From assembly GCF_034479555.1 (NCBI RefSeq), contig NZ_CP140151.1, positions 2,294,001 through 2,358,000 on the forward strand: a stretch of DNA of 64,000 nucleotides. Reading direction: 5' to 3'. Under the pieces are notes generated by a model that had not been told where the DNA came from, did no database searches, and was given only the letters and a program-made list of their open reading frames with translations. This document shows, one piece after another, positions 41,477 through 50,873 of this stretch. Every line of letters begins with the position of its first letter. Positions within the stretch are counted from its first letter, which is position 1. Source of the stretch: Chromohalobacter canadensis (GTDB taxonomy: Bacteria > Pseudomonadota > Gammaproteobacteria > Pseudomonadales > Halomonadaceae). A program made the translations under genes and the position numbers.

Positions 41477-43057
41477 ATGACTCGATACGCTCTACCTACC
41501 CTTGGTGATGTGGTGAAAATTTTGTTCGACATCACCGGGGTACTGCCGCGAACCAGAGAAAATCAAAAGGAGCCAAACGGCTTTGCCGAAGAATACAAGA
41601 AAACCATTCAGACCCGCCTTCAGCGATTGACGAAGGAGAAAGGCGAGCTACAGGACAATGTTGAGAAGTTATTTACCCTGTTGGCGGAGTGCCTTGAACC
41701 CTATATCCGTTGTCCGGTACGGGAGCGTCAGCTGACAGGCCTGATCAATGATTTGTATGGCCTATATGCGTCTCTGGTTACAACCCAAGGTACTTTCATG
41801 AGCAAGCGTGACTCTATCAGGTTCTTACTGGTGACTTACCTGGCTGATGAGGGCACGCGATCCTTGACGAGGGGGTGGTTGAAATATTTGGGCTTCGTCG
41901 TTCAACCCATCCGGCCGTCGGATCCCTTCTGGTTCCTGCCAACCACAAAAGCTGGGCGCCAAGTATCGCCACTTAGCAAGGTGCTTTACTGGGCCTATGA
42001 ATCCTGCGGTCAAACCTTGGTGAACTTCCATAGACAACCCAACTCCGAAAGACAAGACCCCAAAACCAACGAGTGGAAAAACGAGAAAACGGCTAGGAAC
42101 TGGCATCAACGCGGGCACATCCCTTCTTTGGGGAACTTGCTGCAGAACCTGAAAGAGTCGTTCGAAGTGCAGGAGGCTGTCGGCAACCCGATCGACAAGC
42201 CGTTGCAAGATGCCATTATTACCCATGCGGCCCTTGCTAGAATGGCAACCATGGCTACTTCTCTTATTACCCAAGCGTATGGCCAGGACTTTCTGGACGA
42301 ACTCTGCGAGCAGACCCGTTTATATGCCAGTTGGATGAACGAGGAGCTTGAAGGGTTCTATCGGGAGTATGAGGCACAGCTAGGCCTGATCGGCCCCGGC
42401 CCAGATCATGATGCCCAAGTGCTATTGGGGCTGAAGATGGCACCTAATTTTTGGGCTTTCTTTGAGGCAAAACGCCAAAGCGCCGCGGAAGTTTTACGAC
42501 ATCATGCAAGTCCAGCAGGCGAACCTGATCCATTAATTGTGAATTGGAACGAGAGTAGATATGGCTCTTATGTGGCACAAGTGCCTGTGGATATTGTGTC
42601 TCGCTGGCGCCAACCTCCTCCCATAGGTATTGTGCCTCTGATCAAGCGTGGCCTATCGAAGCGCAAGGATCCCGAGCTCAGCCCGGCGGTCATTGATGCG
42701 CTTGAGGAGGACATGAGCCAGGCGGAGGTGGCTGAGCGACTCACCTGGCTTCTGCACTGGTTGCGGGGTGTTGTCTTTTATCGCGCCGAAGACTATGCGT
42801 ATGCTGCGACTCACTACCAGCAAGCGTTCGATGCTGCCAAGTACACAGCCGGTGAGTACCAGTACCTGCTCGTGAACCAATATATCGAAGTGATGGCAAA
42901 GACTCGCCAATGGCGGCTATTCAAGAAAGGCGTTCTTTGGGCCTGCTATCTCGGTGTATCGGTTCGCTGGCTTCGTGAAGACAAGCCCACCACAGACAAC
43001 CTGAAAGGGGTCTACGAGCTTATGGGGATGAAGCAGATTAATTACCCTGCTCTATGA
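41477..43057 (+). CDS. Unrecognised protein of about 526 residues
   Basis: Start ATG 41477 (MTRYALPTLGDVVKILFDITG) has GGAAAG seven bases upstream; an ATG at 41435 adds 14 residues. Visible: a basic helical region LQRLTKEKGELQDNVEKL (about 40-60), a possible helix-turn-helix around NWHQRGHIPSLGNLLQNLKESF (near 205), and a TPR-like C-terminus with FYRAEDYAYAATHYQQAFDAA. No enzyme motif, membrane helix or signal peptide. Function unknown. It follows the 50-residue gene and ends before a region of decayed insertion sequences. Confidence 0.7.
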   Translation: MTRYALPTLGDVVKILFDITGVLPRTRENQKEPNGFAEEYKKTIQTRLQRLTKEKGELQDNVEKLFTLLAECLEPYIRCPVRERQLTGLINDLYGLYASLVTTQGTFMSKRDSIRFLLVTYLADEGTRSLTRGWLKYLGFVVQPIRPSDPFWFLPTTKAGRQVSPLSKVLYWAYESCGQTLVNFHRQPNSERQDPKTNEWKNEKTARNWHQRGHIPSLGNLLQNLKESFEVQEAVGNPIDKPLQDAIITHAALARMATMATSLITQAYGQDFLDELCEQTRLYASWMNEELEGFYREYEAQLGLIGPGPDHDAQVLLGLKMAPNFWAFFEAKRQSAAEVLRHHASPAGEPDPLIVNWNESRYGSYVAQVPVDIVSRWRQPPPIGIVPLIKRGLSKRKDPELSPAVIDALEEDMSQAEVAERLTWLLHWLRGVVFYRAEDYAYAATHYQQAFDAAKYTAGEYQYLLVNQYIEVMAKTRQWRLFKKGVLWACYLGVSVRWLREDKPTTDNLKGVYELMGMKQINYPAL

Positions 43058-43337
43058 AAAGGAGATCTGAACACATGGCCGGGCAGGTGGGAATGAATAT
43101 TCCCTCAACTGCAGCCAAAGAAGAGCAAAACACGCCAAGGTGCTGTAGGTGTAACCCCGCCGAAGGGTGATCCGTGCACAGTGCTTGTCTGTCTAATCGT
43201 TACTGCTCTCATCCTTTTTCTTCCAGCGCTTGGACCAGTTTAGGTTGCATGACATATTCATAATTACTATTGGGGTTGGTGACCATTGAATCGCCCCGTG
43301 CTTCATAGACACCTCCAGGCCTTATACTGAAGACCCC

Positions 43338-43475
43338 ATGAGTCACCAGTGATATACCACAGAATTCAAGATTGAAGCCGTCAAGCAGGTGACGAAGCGA
43401 GGCCATCCCGTCACGGAGGTGGCCGTCCGGTTAGTCGTGTCCGGGTACAGTCTCTATCAGTGTCAACGGCAATGA
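43338..43475 (+). pseudogene. IS3-family OrfA remnant
   Basis: ATG then a stop at codon 5, followed in the same frame by YTTEFKIEAVKQVTKRGHPV and TEVAVRLVVSGYSLYQ, the opening of an IS3-family OrfA helix-turn-helix protein. It breaks off after about 42 codons. The rest of 43058-43750 shows no intact gene; a minus-strand frame with GRPRKLGESKSLLRQLVEEYLL (near 43540-43620) may be another gene fragment. Confidence 0.7.
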
Positions 43476-43710
43476 AGGTTGTCCGCACTACGGAGATGGC
43501 TGTTCGCCGGCAAAAGGCACCTGTGAGCCCGCTGAGAGTCGCCAGTAAATACTCTTCAACAAGCTGACGTAGCAGGCTTTTGGATTCTCCGAGTTTTCTG
43601 GGCCGACCGCCTTGAGGCAATAGATCTTTCCCTTGTAAAAGTAATTTTTATCAATGACTTATTTCTATAAACTATACCTAATGCAACCCAGGTCAGTATG
43701 TGGTAAATTT

Positions 43711-43739
43711 AAAAGGCCTATTAGAAATAGGCCTTTTTT
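43711..43739 (+). terminator. Bidirectional-looking terminator
   Basis: AAAAGGCCTATT-AGAA-ATAGGCCTTTTTT: stem AAGGCCTAT with its complement, T-runs on both strands. It lies 12 bases beyond the stop of the minus-strand isochorismatase-like gene and probably ends that transcript. Confidence 0.8.
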
Positions 43740-43750
43740 AATGAACAGGA

Positions 43751-44353
43751 TCAAGCTGTAAGCTCTTTTGTTGAGACTATTGTTGCGAATCGATCCTTGA
43801 GTGCAGCCATTGCAGCGTCGTGCAAGAGCTCAGAAGGAATAATCGAACCATTATGGCTTGGGAGTTCTCTCGTAGCGCAGGCGTCATGACAAACAAAATT
43901 TTTGAACCCCAGGTCAAGGGATGCTCTAACACTTGCGCTTACGCACATATGACTCATAAATCCAGCAAAAACTATCTGCTGTTTATTGGTTAGAAGCAAT
44001 AACTCCTTGAGGGGGGTGTTATGAAAAGAGTTCGGGTGTGTTTTTTCGATGACTTTCTCATCCGAAAAGGGGGCGAGGGGGCTCAGGATCGAAACTTTGT
44101 CGGTAAGCGGATCAAAGATCTTGCCGTTAGGTTTTCCATGTTGAACAACATGGAAAACAGGCGCTCCTTCTTGCCGGGCCTTATCAAGCAAAAGCTTAGC
44201 ATTTTGAAGAGCCTCTTCGCCGGTAGTTTTCAGGGGCAATGCCCCATCCAGATACTCATTCTGATAATCAATCAGGACGAGCGCACATTTCTTCCAGTCA
44301 GCGACTTCATTTGGGGCACCAGCCATGTCAAGCAAGGTCATTGGTAAAGTCAT
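43751..44353 (-). CDS. Isochorismatase-like cysteine hydrolase
   Basis: 200 residues. The catalytic triad of the family is visible: aspartate in ALVLIDYQNEYLDG (near 29), lysine in IEKTHPNSF (near 105) and cysteine in FAGFMSHMCVSASVRASLDLG (near 138). Relatives hydrolyse isochorismate, nicotinamide, N-carbamoyl amides or similar; the substrate cannot be assigned. The start may be ATG 44353 or 44341. Divergent from the LysR gene, whose 5' end is now cut by an IS; LysR-divergent enzyme pairs are usually regulator and target. Low GC. Confidence 0.85.
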   Translation of the reverse strand: MTLPMTLLDMAGAPNEVADWKKCALVLIDYQNEYLDGALPLKTTGEEALQNAKLLLDKARQEGAPVFHVVQHGKPNGKIFDPLTDKVSILSPLAPFSDEKVIEKTHPNSFHNTPLKELLLLTNKQQIVFAGFMSHMCVSASVRASLDLGFKNFVCHDACATRELPSHNGSIIPSELLHDAAMAALKDRFATIVSTKELTA

Positions 44354-44431
44354 TTTACGCTATCCATAGTTAAAAGGAACGCTAAATATGAACAATTCTG
44401 ACCTGGAGGTAAATTTAAAATTATGTGTAGC

Positions 44432-45507
44432 TGTAGGGTCCCGGATGATCAGATGAGCTATAGAAGTTATCCTTTGCTGGCCGCCAAGGAGCTTCTTCAC
44501 CAGTTCATCCGGGAGCAAGGATATGGACATCAAGCTACATAAACAGGCGACCACCACTCCGAAGATCCGGGCCGAGATCCAGGCAGCGCCTTCCAGCATC
44601 AGCGACAGCGAGCTAGCACGCCAGTACGGCGTCGCCGTCTCGACCATCCGGCGCTGGCGGTACCGTGACGATGTCCAGGACCGACCGCACACGCGTCACA
44701 ACCTGCTGGCCACGCTCACTTCCGAACAGGAAGAGGTGCTGATCGCGGCGCGCGAATTCCTGCGCCTCGGCCTGGATGATCTGCTCGTCGTGGCGCGTGA
44801 GTTCCTCAATCCTGGCTTGTCGCGTTCTGGTCTGCATCGCATGCTCAAGCGGCGCGAGGTGCCGACACTGGCAGAGCTGTCTAGACGGGACGCGGGCGAC
44901 GATGAGAAACCCCGGCACAAGCCCTTCAAAGATTATGAGCCGGGCTACGTGCACATCGACATCAAGCACCTGCCCCGGATGCCCGATGAGGAGCAAAAAC
45001 GCTACCTGTACGTCGCCATCGATCGCGCCACGCGCTGGGTCCATCTGGAGGTGAGACGCAGCCAGTCCGCGAAGGATGCGCGGGCGTTCATGAAGCGGGT
45101 GGAGGAGAAGGCTCCCTTCCAGGTCCAGACGGTACTGACCGACAACGGCAAGTCATTCACCGATCGCTTCACGCGGGCGGGGGAGCGCAAGCCCAGCGGG
45201 AATCACCCGTTTGACCAAGAGTGCCAGGCCCTTGGTATCGAGCACCGTCTGATCAAGCCGGGAAGACCGCAGACAAACGGCATGGTGGAGCGCTTCAACG
45301 GCCGTATCAGCGATGTGCTGGCGACTCGGCGCTATACCTCAGGCGAGGACCTGGAGCAGACGCTCAAACGCTACACCTGGCTGTACAATCACCACATCCC
45401 GCAGAAGGCGCTGCACCATCAATCACCGATTGCGATGATGAAGGAATGGCAGACCAAGCGTCCTGAGTTATTTACCAAGCGGGTAGTCAATCACACGGGA
45501 CCCGACA
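44432..45507 (+). mobile_element. IS481-family element, copy 1 (1,076 bp)
   Basis: Starts TGTAGGGTCCCGGATGAT and ends with the complement of TGTCGGGTCCCGTGTGAT, giving imperfect terminal inverted repeats. A 6-bp target duplication TGTAGC flanks it (44426-44431 and 45508-45513). Apparently the same sequence as the other two copies. Its ends were set by comparing the flanks of all three copies. Inserted after codon 3 of the probable original LysR frame. Confidence 0.95.
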
Positions 45508-45512
45508 TGTAG
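44523..45512 (+). CDS. IS481-family transposase, copy 1
   Basis: 329 residues. N-terminal helix-turn-helix (ISDSELARQYGVAVSTIRRWR), then an rve-type DDE core with aspartates in YVHIDIKHLP (near 146) and LTDNGKSF (near 207) and the glutamate in NGMVERFNGRI (near 256). The reading frame runs through the right inverted repeat, and the stop TAG lies in the target duplication (GAC ATG TAG), outside the element. Confidence 0.95.
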   Translation: MDIKLHKQATTTPKIRAEIQAAPSSISDSELARQYGVAVSTIRRWRYRDDVQDRPHTRHNLLATLTSEQEEVLIAAREFLRLGLDDLLVVAREFLNPGLSRSGLHRMLKRREVPTLAELSRRDAGDDEKPRHKPFKDYEPGYVHIDIKHLPRMPDEEQKRYLYVAIDRATRWVHLEVRRSQSAKDARAFMKRVEEKAPFQVQTVLTDNGKSFTDRFTRAGERKPSGNHPFDQECQALGIEHRLIKPGRPQTNGMVERFNGRISDVLATRRYTSGEDLEQTLKRYTWLYNHHIPQKALHHQSPIAMMKEWQTKRPELFTKRVVNHTGPDM

Positions 45513-45525
45513 CTCACAAACAGTT

Positions 45526-46401
45526 TTGAAGAAGATAAAGCAAAGGCTAAATTGGGATGACCTACGTTTCTTCTATGCGCTTGCAGATAGTGAATCAATG
45601 ACCTCAGCAGCTAAAAAGCTGAATGTTAGTTATATGACTGTGTCTAGAAGGCTAGAAAAATTGGAAGAGACACTTCATAAGGAGTTATTTGTAAGGAATT
45701 CTGAGGGGTTTGTTCTAACAAAGCATGGCCGAAAGCTATATGAGAAGGTGCAGGCTATGCACGATACAGCTGAACAGCTTGTGGAGGATCTTAGTACAGA
45801 AGATGTGATACAAAAGAAAATAAGAATCTCAACAATACAGTCGTTAGCTTATCAAATAGTCGCTCCAGGGTTGAGAAGTTTGCAGGAGAAATACAGTAAC
45901 CTGGTCTACGATATTCAAGTGACAGATCGCAATATCAGTATTCCAAAGCGAGAAGCCGATATAGCAATACGCCTGAGTGATACACAAGCAGATGAAGAAA
46001 ATACTTTTAAGTTGAAGTTGGGAAGAGTAAATTATTATCTTTGTGGGACAGAGCTCGTGATTCGTGCGATGAATGCGGGGGAGACTGTTTCTGCGATAAC
46101 ATTTAATGAAGAAATGTGGCAGCTGCAGGAAGTAAAACATTTGTTGAAAACAGTTGGGCTGGAAAAAATTGGTTTTCAGTCAAATTCATCTGTGGTTCAA
46201 CGGTCAGCTGCGATCGCGGGATACGGAGTGGTATTGTTGCCGGACTTTATGATCGAAAATACAGAGCTTTGTAAATCATCTGAAGCCCCTGAATTTTCTA
46301 AAGACATCTGGTTGGTCACTAAGAAACAAAGCTATGAGCTCACTGCTGTAAGGTTGGTAATTGAGGAGCTGGTGAGTGCTTTTGAGAAACACAGTCAATG
46401 A
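45526..46401 (+). CDS. LysR-family regulator, 5' end displaced by an IS
   Basis: 291 residues from TTG 45526. N-terminal winged HTH: LNWDDLRFFYALADSESMTSAAKKLNVSYMTVSRRLEKLE; C-terminal part is a reduced LysR effector domain. Removing the IS and one TGTAGC joins ATG 44423 (MCSSQTV) in frame to this gene, so the native start was probably lost to the insertion. An alternative reading is that the native start was already TTG 45526, with a 19-codon leader peptide (ATG 44388, AAGGA upstream) ending over it. Natural targets: the divergent hydrolase and perhaps the convergent ligase/decarboxylase operon. GC about 40%. Confidence 0.85.
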   Translation: MKKIKQRLNWDDLRFFYALADSESMTSAAKKLNVSYMTVSRRLEKLEETLHKELFVRNSEGFVLTKHGRKLYEKVQAMHDTAEQLVEDLSTEDVIQKKIRISTIQSLAYQIVAPGLRSLQEKYSNLVYDIQVTDRNISIPKREADIAIRLSDTQADEENTFKLKLGRVNYYLCGTELVIRAMNAGETVSAITFNEEMWQLQEVKHLLKTVGLEKIGFQSNSSVVQRSAAIAGYGVVLLPDFMIENTELCKSSEAPEFSKDIWLVTKKQSYELTAVRLVIEELVSAFEKHSQ

Positions 46402-46457
46402 ACTATAACATAAACGGTCTGGCAACTCGGAGAGGGCCAGACCGTGCTAGCCAAAAT

Positions 46458-48902
46458 TTAATAAGCCAGTCTTGTCTTGTTCCTGAAGTTGAACCAACCT
46501 CGAGCATACATGTTGTTTGCTATCAGGGACAGGATCACCAGCGCAGATCCAAATACCTCTTCAGGAACAATGCTATCACCGCTGAAAAACGCTATCGCAA
46601 ATGCAGTAATTGGAACCAGATTGATGAACAACACTCCATTCACTGGCCCAACGGTCTTGATGCCATGATTCCAAGAAAATACAGCCACTACCCCAGCGAA
46701 TACTACCAAATAACTTAGCTCCAGAATATTTCCTACAAGAATAGAAGCGGAGGGTATTTGAGTCACGCCTGCCATATTGGTAAGTAAGCAGATGCCCCCT
46801 ATGGTAATGCTGCCGAGTCCTGCCGAAATGGCCGTATAGCGTAGCGAGGAGAAACCTTCTATATATGATGCGCCGATTGTATAAGTAACCCAGCAAAAAG
46901 CACCCAGCAAAATTACCAAGTTAGGTAGTAGGGCTCCTCCTGCCAATGATGTAATGCTGCCTTTACTAACTACAAGGACAACACCGAGAAGAGCAAAAAA
47001 GATACTTCCAAATGTGAAGTTTGAAGGCTTCTGTTTTTTTAGTACCCAAATCATGATCACTGAGATAAGAGGCATGAGGGCCATGATAATCGCTCCATGC
47101 TGTGGTTTGGTATGTGCCAGTCCAGCAAAAGCTAATATACTGAAGCCAGCAAATCCGAGGGATCCGAATACATAAAGTTTGAAAACCTGACGGCCGGGGT
47201 TGAGTGCTGAGATGCCTTCTTTTGCTGCCAGTAGTATCAGCAGGATCAAGGATGCAATACCATATCTGATCAGACTGATATGTACAGCGTCCATCGATAA
47301 TAATGCATTTTTTGCAATAGGGAACATTCCGCCCCATGATAAAGTTGTTAGCAAAAGACATAGAATGCCCGCTATCATCCCGGGGCGTTTGAGGTCGTTG
47401 CTGATATAAGGGCCATCAGTCAGCATGTTTTTCAGTTCCTCCATCCTGACTTTTCCTGAGGGGGAATAGGGGATCTTTTCGAGAAACTGCATTTTGCTGC
47501 ATTTCATCTTGTTTTTTTTGATTTCCCTTTTAGCAAAGTCATATATTTTAGACTTCATCCCGTCAGTATGATCAGAAGCTACTATTCCACATATGACCTT
47601 ACTGTTATTAGTGTCAGTCGGCACTATTGCTAAATCCCTGACCCCGGGGTGTTTGCTGATCGCGTTTTCTGTTTCATAAATCTTCAAGCCTTTAGCATTT
47701 TGTGCTCGGTTCATGAGGAATAGTAGTCCGCCTTGTATATATCCGGTTTCAGCAGTCAGTAAATATTTATCTCCAACATATTCAACAGTATCATGTGGTA
47801 TGCTGTGATACTCATCCATGTTCATGTAGCTCGAAACTGCAACGCGACCGATCTCACCGTCAGTGAGCTTACGGTCCTGTTCGTCAAGGATGAGAAGCTT
47901 GTTACCATCATATGGTTTTCCCACACTAGTGGGCTGTTTCATGATATCGTGAGGTTCGGCGATAGTATTAACACCGGTTTCGGTAGTACCATAATACTCG
48001 TAGACTACTGGGCCAAGGATGTGCAGAGCATCTAGCTTTAGCTTTATAGGGAAGTTTTTTCCTCCGACAAGCAAAAATCGCAGTGAATTTTGCTTAAAGA
48101 TATGCTCCTGACCGTTGGCATGAGAGATGACCTCTAAAAGCAGTGGCGGTGTCATAGAGCTGGCTGTAATTTTCTCGCTTTTTATTAGCCGTACCATATC
48201 CTTCGTATCATGTGGCTTAGCAATGATGACCGTTGCGCCCAAGCTCATAAAAAGTCTGGCCCAACCATTTCCAGCAGCATGGTACATGGGCATAGCCAGC
48301 ATATATTTATCTTCGGAACTGAACCCGTATCGACTTTTGAAATAATTGAAACGCCTGGCATCAAAGGAAGCATAACGAACTGCGGCTTTGGGAGGTCCTG
48401 AGGTGCCGGAAGTGAATGATATGGCCTTGAATGTTCTCTGGCCTATATCAGGCTCGGTAGTAGAGTCAAGCTCTTCCAGTCGAGAATAATGAGTTGCTGC
48501 CTTGAGGCCATTATCAAGGTCAATGATTGGGGCAAGATCGATAATGCTTCGAATGTCAATTCCTTCTTCAAGGAAGAACGAAGAGGATATAACGATCAAG
48601 CCGCAATCTGAAACATCGAGCATGTGCTTGATGTTCTCCGGTTTCTGGGTGTAATCAATACCGACAAATGGTATTTTCAATGTGGCCGCAGCTGCAGCAA
48701 GGATGAAAAGCTCGCTCCTGTTTGGTGAAATGTAGCAAATGCTTCTAATTTTATAAATATTAAAAGTGTTGTGCATGTTTCTAAACATTATTTCTACCTT
48801 ATCATGGTATTCCTGCCATGTAAGGCTATGTTGTTGATCAGCGATAGCTTCCCTATCGGTGCGGCAGGAAGCAAACTCTTTGATTAAGTTTAGCGGTATC
48901 AT
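46458..48902 (-). CDS. Adenylate-forming ligase fused to an EamA (DMT) permease
   Basis: 814 residues. Residues 1-~500 are an ANL (acyl/aminoacyl-AMP) enzyme: ISFTSGTSGPPKAAV as the P-loop (near 163), YEYYGTTETGVN near 293, TAETGYIQGG, and the C-terminal lysine loop PYSPSGKVRMEEL. From about 520 come ten hydrophobic segments with two EamA repeats (LLLTTLSWGGMFPIAKNAL; LGAFCWVTYTIGASYIEG). ATG 48902 follows GGAGTGAG. It is 23 bases downstream of the decarboxylase, so one operon. The single reading frame without any break argues against an artefact. Possible role: activate a small acid or amino-acid derivative and export it (inference). No carrier-protein site was seen. Confidence 0.88.
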   Translation of the reverse strand: MIPLNLIKEFASCRTDREAIADQQHSLTWQEYHDKVEIMFRNMHNTFNIYKIRSICYISPNRSELFILAAAAATLKIPFVGIDYTQKPENIKHMLDVSDCGLIVISSSFFLEEGIDIRSIIDLAPIIDLDNGLKAATHYSRLEELDSTTEPDIGQRTFKAISFTSGTSGPPKAAVRYASFDARRFNYFKSRYGFSSEDKYMLAMPMYHAAGNGWARLFMSLGATVIIAKPHDTKDMVRLIKSEKITASSMTPPLLLEVISHANGQEHIFKQNSLRFLLVGGKNFPIKLKLDALHILGPVVYEYYGTTETGVNTIAEPHDIMKQPTSVGKPYDGNKLLILDEQDRKLTDGEIGRVAVSSYMNMDEYHSIPHDTVEYVGDKYLLTAETGYIQGGLLFLMNRAQNAKGLKIYETENAISKHPGVRDLAIVPTDTNNSKVICGIVASDHTDGMKSKIYDFAKREIKKNKMKCSKMQFLEKIPYSPSGKVRMEELKNMLTDGPYISNDLKRPGMIAGILCLLLTTLSWGGMFPIAKNALLSMDAVHISLIRYGIASLILLILLAAKEGISALNPGRQVFKLYVFGSLGFAGFSILAFAGLAHTKPQHGAIIMALMPLISVIMIWVLKKQKPSNFTFGSIFFALLGVVLVVSKGSITSLAGGALLPNLVILLGAFCWVTYTIGASYIEGFSSLRYTAISAGLGSITIGGICLLTNMAGVTQIPSASILVGNILELSYLVVFAGVVAVFSWNHGIKTVGPVNGVLFINLVPITAFAIAFFSGDSIVPEEVFGSALVILSLIANNMYARGWFNFRNKTRLAY

Positions 48903-48925
48903 ATCTCACTCCATTTGTTTTGTAT

Positions 48926-50326
48926 TCAAAGTAATTTCATGCTTACGCCAGATGCGATACATTTCTTGATTTTCTGAAGCCTCACCTTTGAAATTCTTTC
49001 TCCGGGCACTACAATAGGCACGCCTGGGGGATACGGTACTACAAAGTATTCTGATATAGTGTCCTCACGAAGCTGGCCGATGCACCATTTATTTTTTTCC
49101 TCAACATTCTGTAGGGCCCGTATTAGTGTGATTACGTTTTCTTGAGTGATGCCAAAATGAATGTTGAATAGAACACAGCTTTCAGTGTACCTGCTTATAT
49201 ATATGTTGTGCTCTTTGTAGAGAACTTCCCGCAACCGTCTGCCAGTGATGTTCAGTTCGCTAATATTTAGCCATACCTTGGTTTCGTCACTAGTCGCGTA
49301 ATTTTGCTGTGCTATAGAGTCTGCTTTGGGACTGCTAATTACTGAAAAAAACGTAAGCTTCTCTTTAACTAATTTTTTAAGAAGTCGTGCGTTGGCTTCC
49401 GCCCGGTCAGAAAACATTCTGCCTTCTATACGAGCATGGCACTGGGCCAGGTCTAGGCTTGTGAGGTGTCTATAGTTGGGTGAGGTAGTATGAAGCCGGT
49501 ATCGCATTTGTTTGAGTTTTTCGATGGCTTTCTCACCCCCAATGCAATGTAAGTAACTTGCTTGTCTGCATGCAAATAGCGACTTGTGAGCTGAGTGAGT
49601 GACTACAAAATCGACTTCATATTTATTTCTGAGATTTTTCGCAGCATCAATCGCACAATGCCGTGAAAGGCTAGTGGAGAAGTTGGACCACGCACCCCAC
49701 GCTTCGTCGATTATTATCTTCTTGAGAGATGGGCCATGCTTAAGAAGCAGGGGAAGTATCTCATCCAGTTTTTGCTGTATGCCTTCATAAGTTTGGCTGT
49801 TGATAATAGCAACGTCATAGCCATTTCCATTTTCTTCTGCGCATATTATCTCATCAAGCATTGCCTTTACGTTTAGGGATGTCTTTCCGGTTGTCTCATC
49901 AATCTCGATATCATCAATGTAGGTTTTCTTCTTCACCTTGGTCGAATTGATTGTGAAATGAAATGATTGATGTAGGCCCTTTTGTATAATTATTCTGCTT
50001 TCACTGCTGCAAGATGCTGCAACGGCAATTTGGTTTGAAACTGTAGATCCAGAGCATATAAAGAGTGTTGAATCTGTGTCGAATGTTCTGGAGGCTTCTT
50101 TCTCGGCATCCTTTAATACAGAGTTCAATGAAGCTATTGAATCAATGAATGGCTCTGTAACGCTCATTTCATAATTCGAAGACATAAGGTCAAGATATTT
50201 ATCCTCGAACCTTGAGTTACTGAGAGCTTTTAGATTACTAAGAGGTAGCGTGTGGAAGGAAATTAACTGCTTAATCATTGCACTATGTGCTGCGCGATAA
50301 AAATAGATTGGATAAGTCATTGTCAT
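48926..50326 (-). CDS. PLP-dependent Orn/Lys/Arg decarboxylase-family protein
   Basis: 466 residues. Fold-type I PLP enzyme: IIIDEAWGAWSNFS (aspartate that pairs with PLP nitrogen), VVTHSAHKSLFACRQASYLH (Schiff-base lysine near 248), and the C-terminal YFVVPYPPGVPIVVPGERIS, the hallmark of the basic-amino-acid decarboxylases of the short (about 480-residue) type. Normal products are diamines or agmatine; substrate here is unknown. ATG 50326 follows AAAGG. First gene of the two-gene operon with the ligase-permease fusion. GC about 40%, clearly foreign. Confidence 0.85.
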   Translation of the reverse strand: MTMTYPIYFYRAAHSAMIKQLISFHTLPLSNLKALSNSRFEDKYLDLMSSNYEMSVTEPFIDSIASLNSVLKDAEKEASRTFDTDSTLFICSGSTVSNQIAVAASCSSESRIIIQKGLHQSFHFTINSTKVKKKTYIDDIEIDETTGKTSLNVKAMLDEIICAEENGNGYDVAIINSQTYEGIQQKLDEILPLLLKHGPSLKKIIIDEAWGAWSNFSTSLSRHCAIDAAKNLRNKYEVDFVVTHSAHKSLFACRQASYLHCIGGEKAIEKLKQMRYRLHTTSPNYRHLTSLDLAQCHARIEGRMFSDRAEANARLLKKLVKEKLTFFSVISSPKADSIAQQNYATSDETKVWLNISELNITGRRLREVLYKEHNIYISRYTESCVLFNIHFGITQENVITLIRALQNVEEKNKWCIGQLREDTISEYFVVPYPPGVPIVVPGERISKVRLQKIKKCIASGVSMKLL

Positions 50327-50850
50327 GCCTTTGCGTTTATTGGTTTAAATAGAATTCTAAATTAAGAATATAACGTCGAGGCGTTTGGTCAATTTTCAAT
50401 GATGTGTAAGACCCAAACTTTTTTCTGTGCAATGTCCTTCTTTATGTTTTTTAACGATTATTAGGTTTTGTTCTGGTAAGCAGTGTTGTGTGATCTGGTT
50501 GTTCTGCATAATAAGATTCCTAGCAGTATTGGAAGTGACCCTCTTCAGGACTGTGGGTTGGCCTCTTCATCGCTAGACCGTACCCACCGAGCAAGGCGTC
50601 GAGGGCGCTGCCGAGATAGAGTGCGGATTCGTGTAAGGCCACCACGAGGTTGCCGTCACTTGGGCATCGTGGGCTTTTATCAGATCGTTGTTCTGGGGGC
50701 TCCTGCAGTGCCCAGCCCATGGCGCTCCACAGCACGATTGATTCAGGTACTGATCACCAACTGCCTGAGTAATGAGCATTTAAAGTTTCATTTCATGGTC
50801 TTGTGGGTACGAAGATGCCCATTTTCTTGCTATCTCATGCAGGCCGCACC
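50327..50850. other. Gene-free stretch before hipBA
   Basis: Contains the promoter region of the minus-strand decarboxylase (AT-rich, 50340-50480) and then GC-richer sequence with open frames of 68-71 codons that resemble nothing I know. I see no gene, only probable remnants. Confidence 0.5.
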
Positions 50851-50853
50851 ATA

Positions 50854-50873
50854 GTGAGTACTTTAATACTCAC
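50854..50873 (+). promoter_or_regulatory. Probable HipB operator palindrome
   Basis: GTGAGTA-CTTTAA-TACTCAC is a perfect 7-bp inverted repeat with a 6-base centre, 40 bases upstream of hipB. Related half-sites with the same core (ATGAGCATTTAAAG near 50772 and ATGAGTCTTTAAATG near 50884) lie on both sides, so several HipB dimers could bind. Confidence 0.55.

Noticed and set aside
50483..50854. Open frames of 68-123 codons before hipBA
   Set aside because: No family likeness, no ribosome site, overlapping frames on both strands; treated as remnants.
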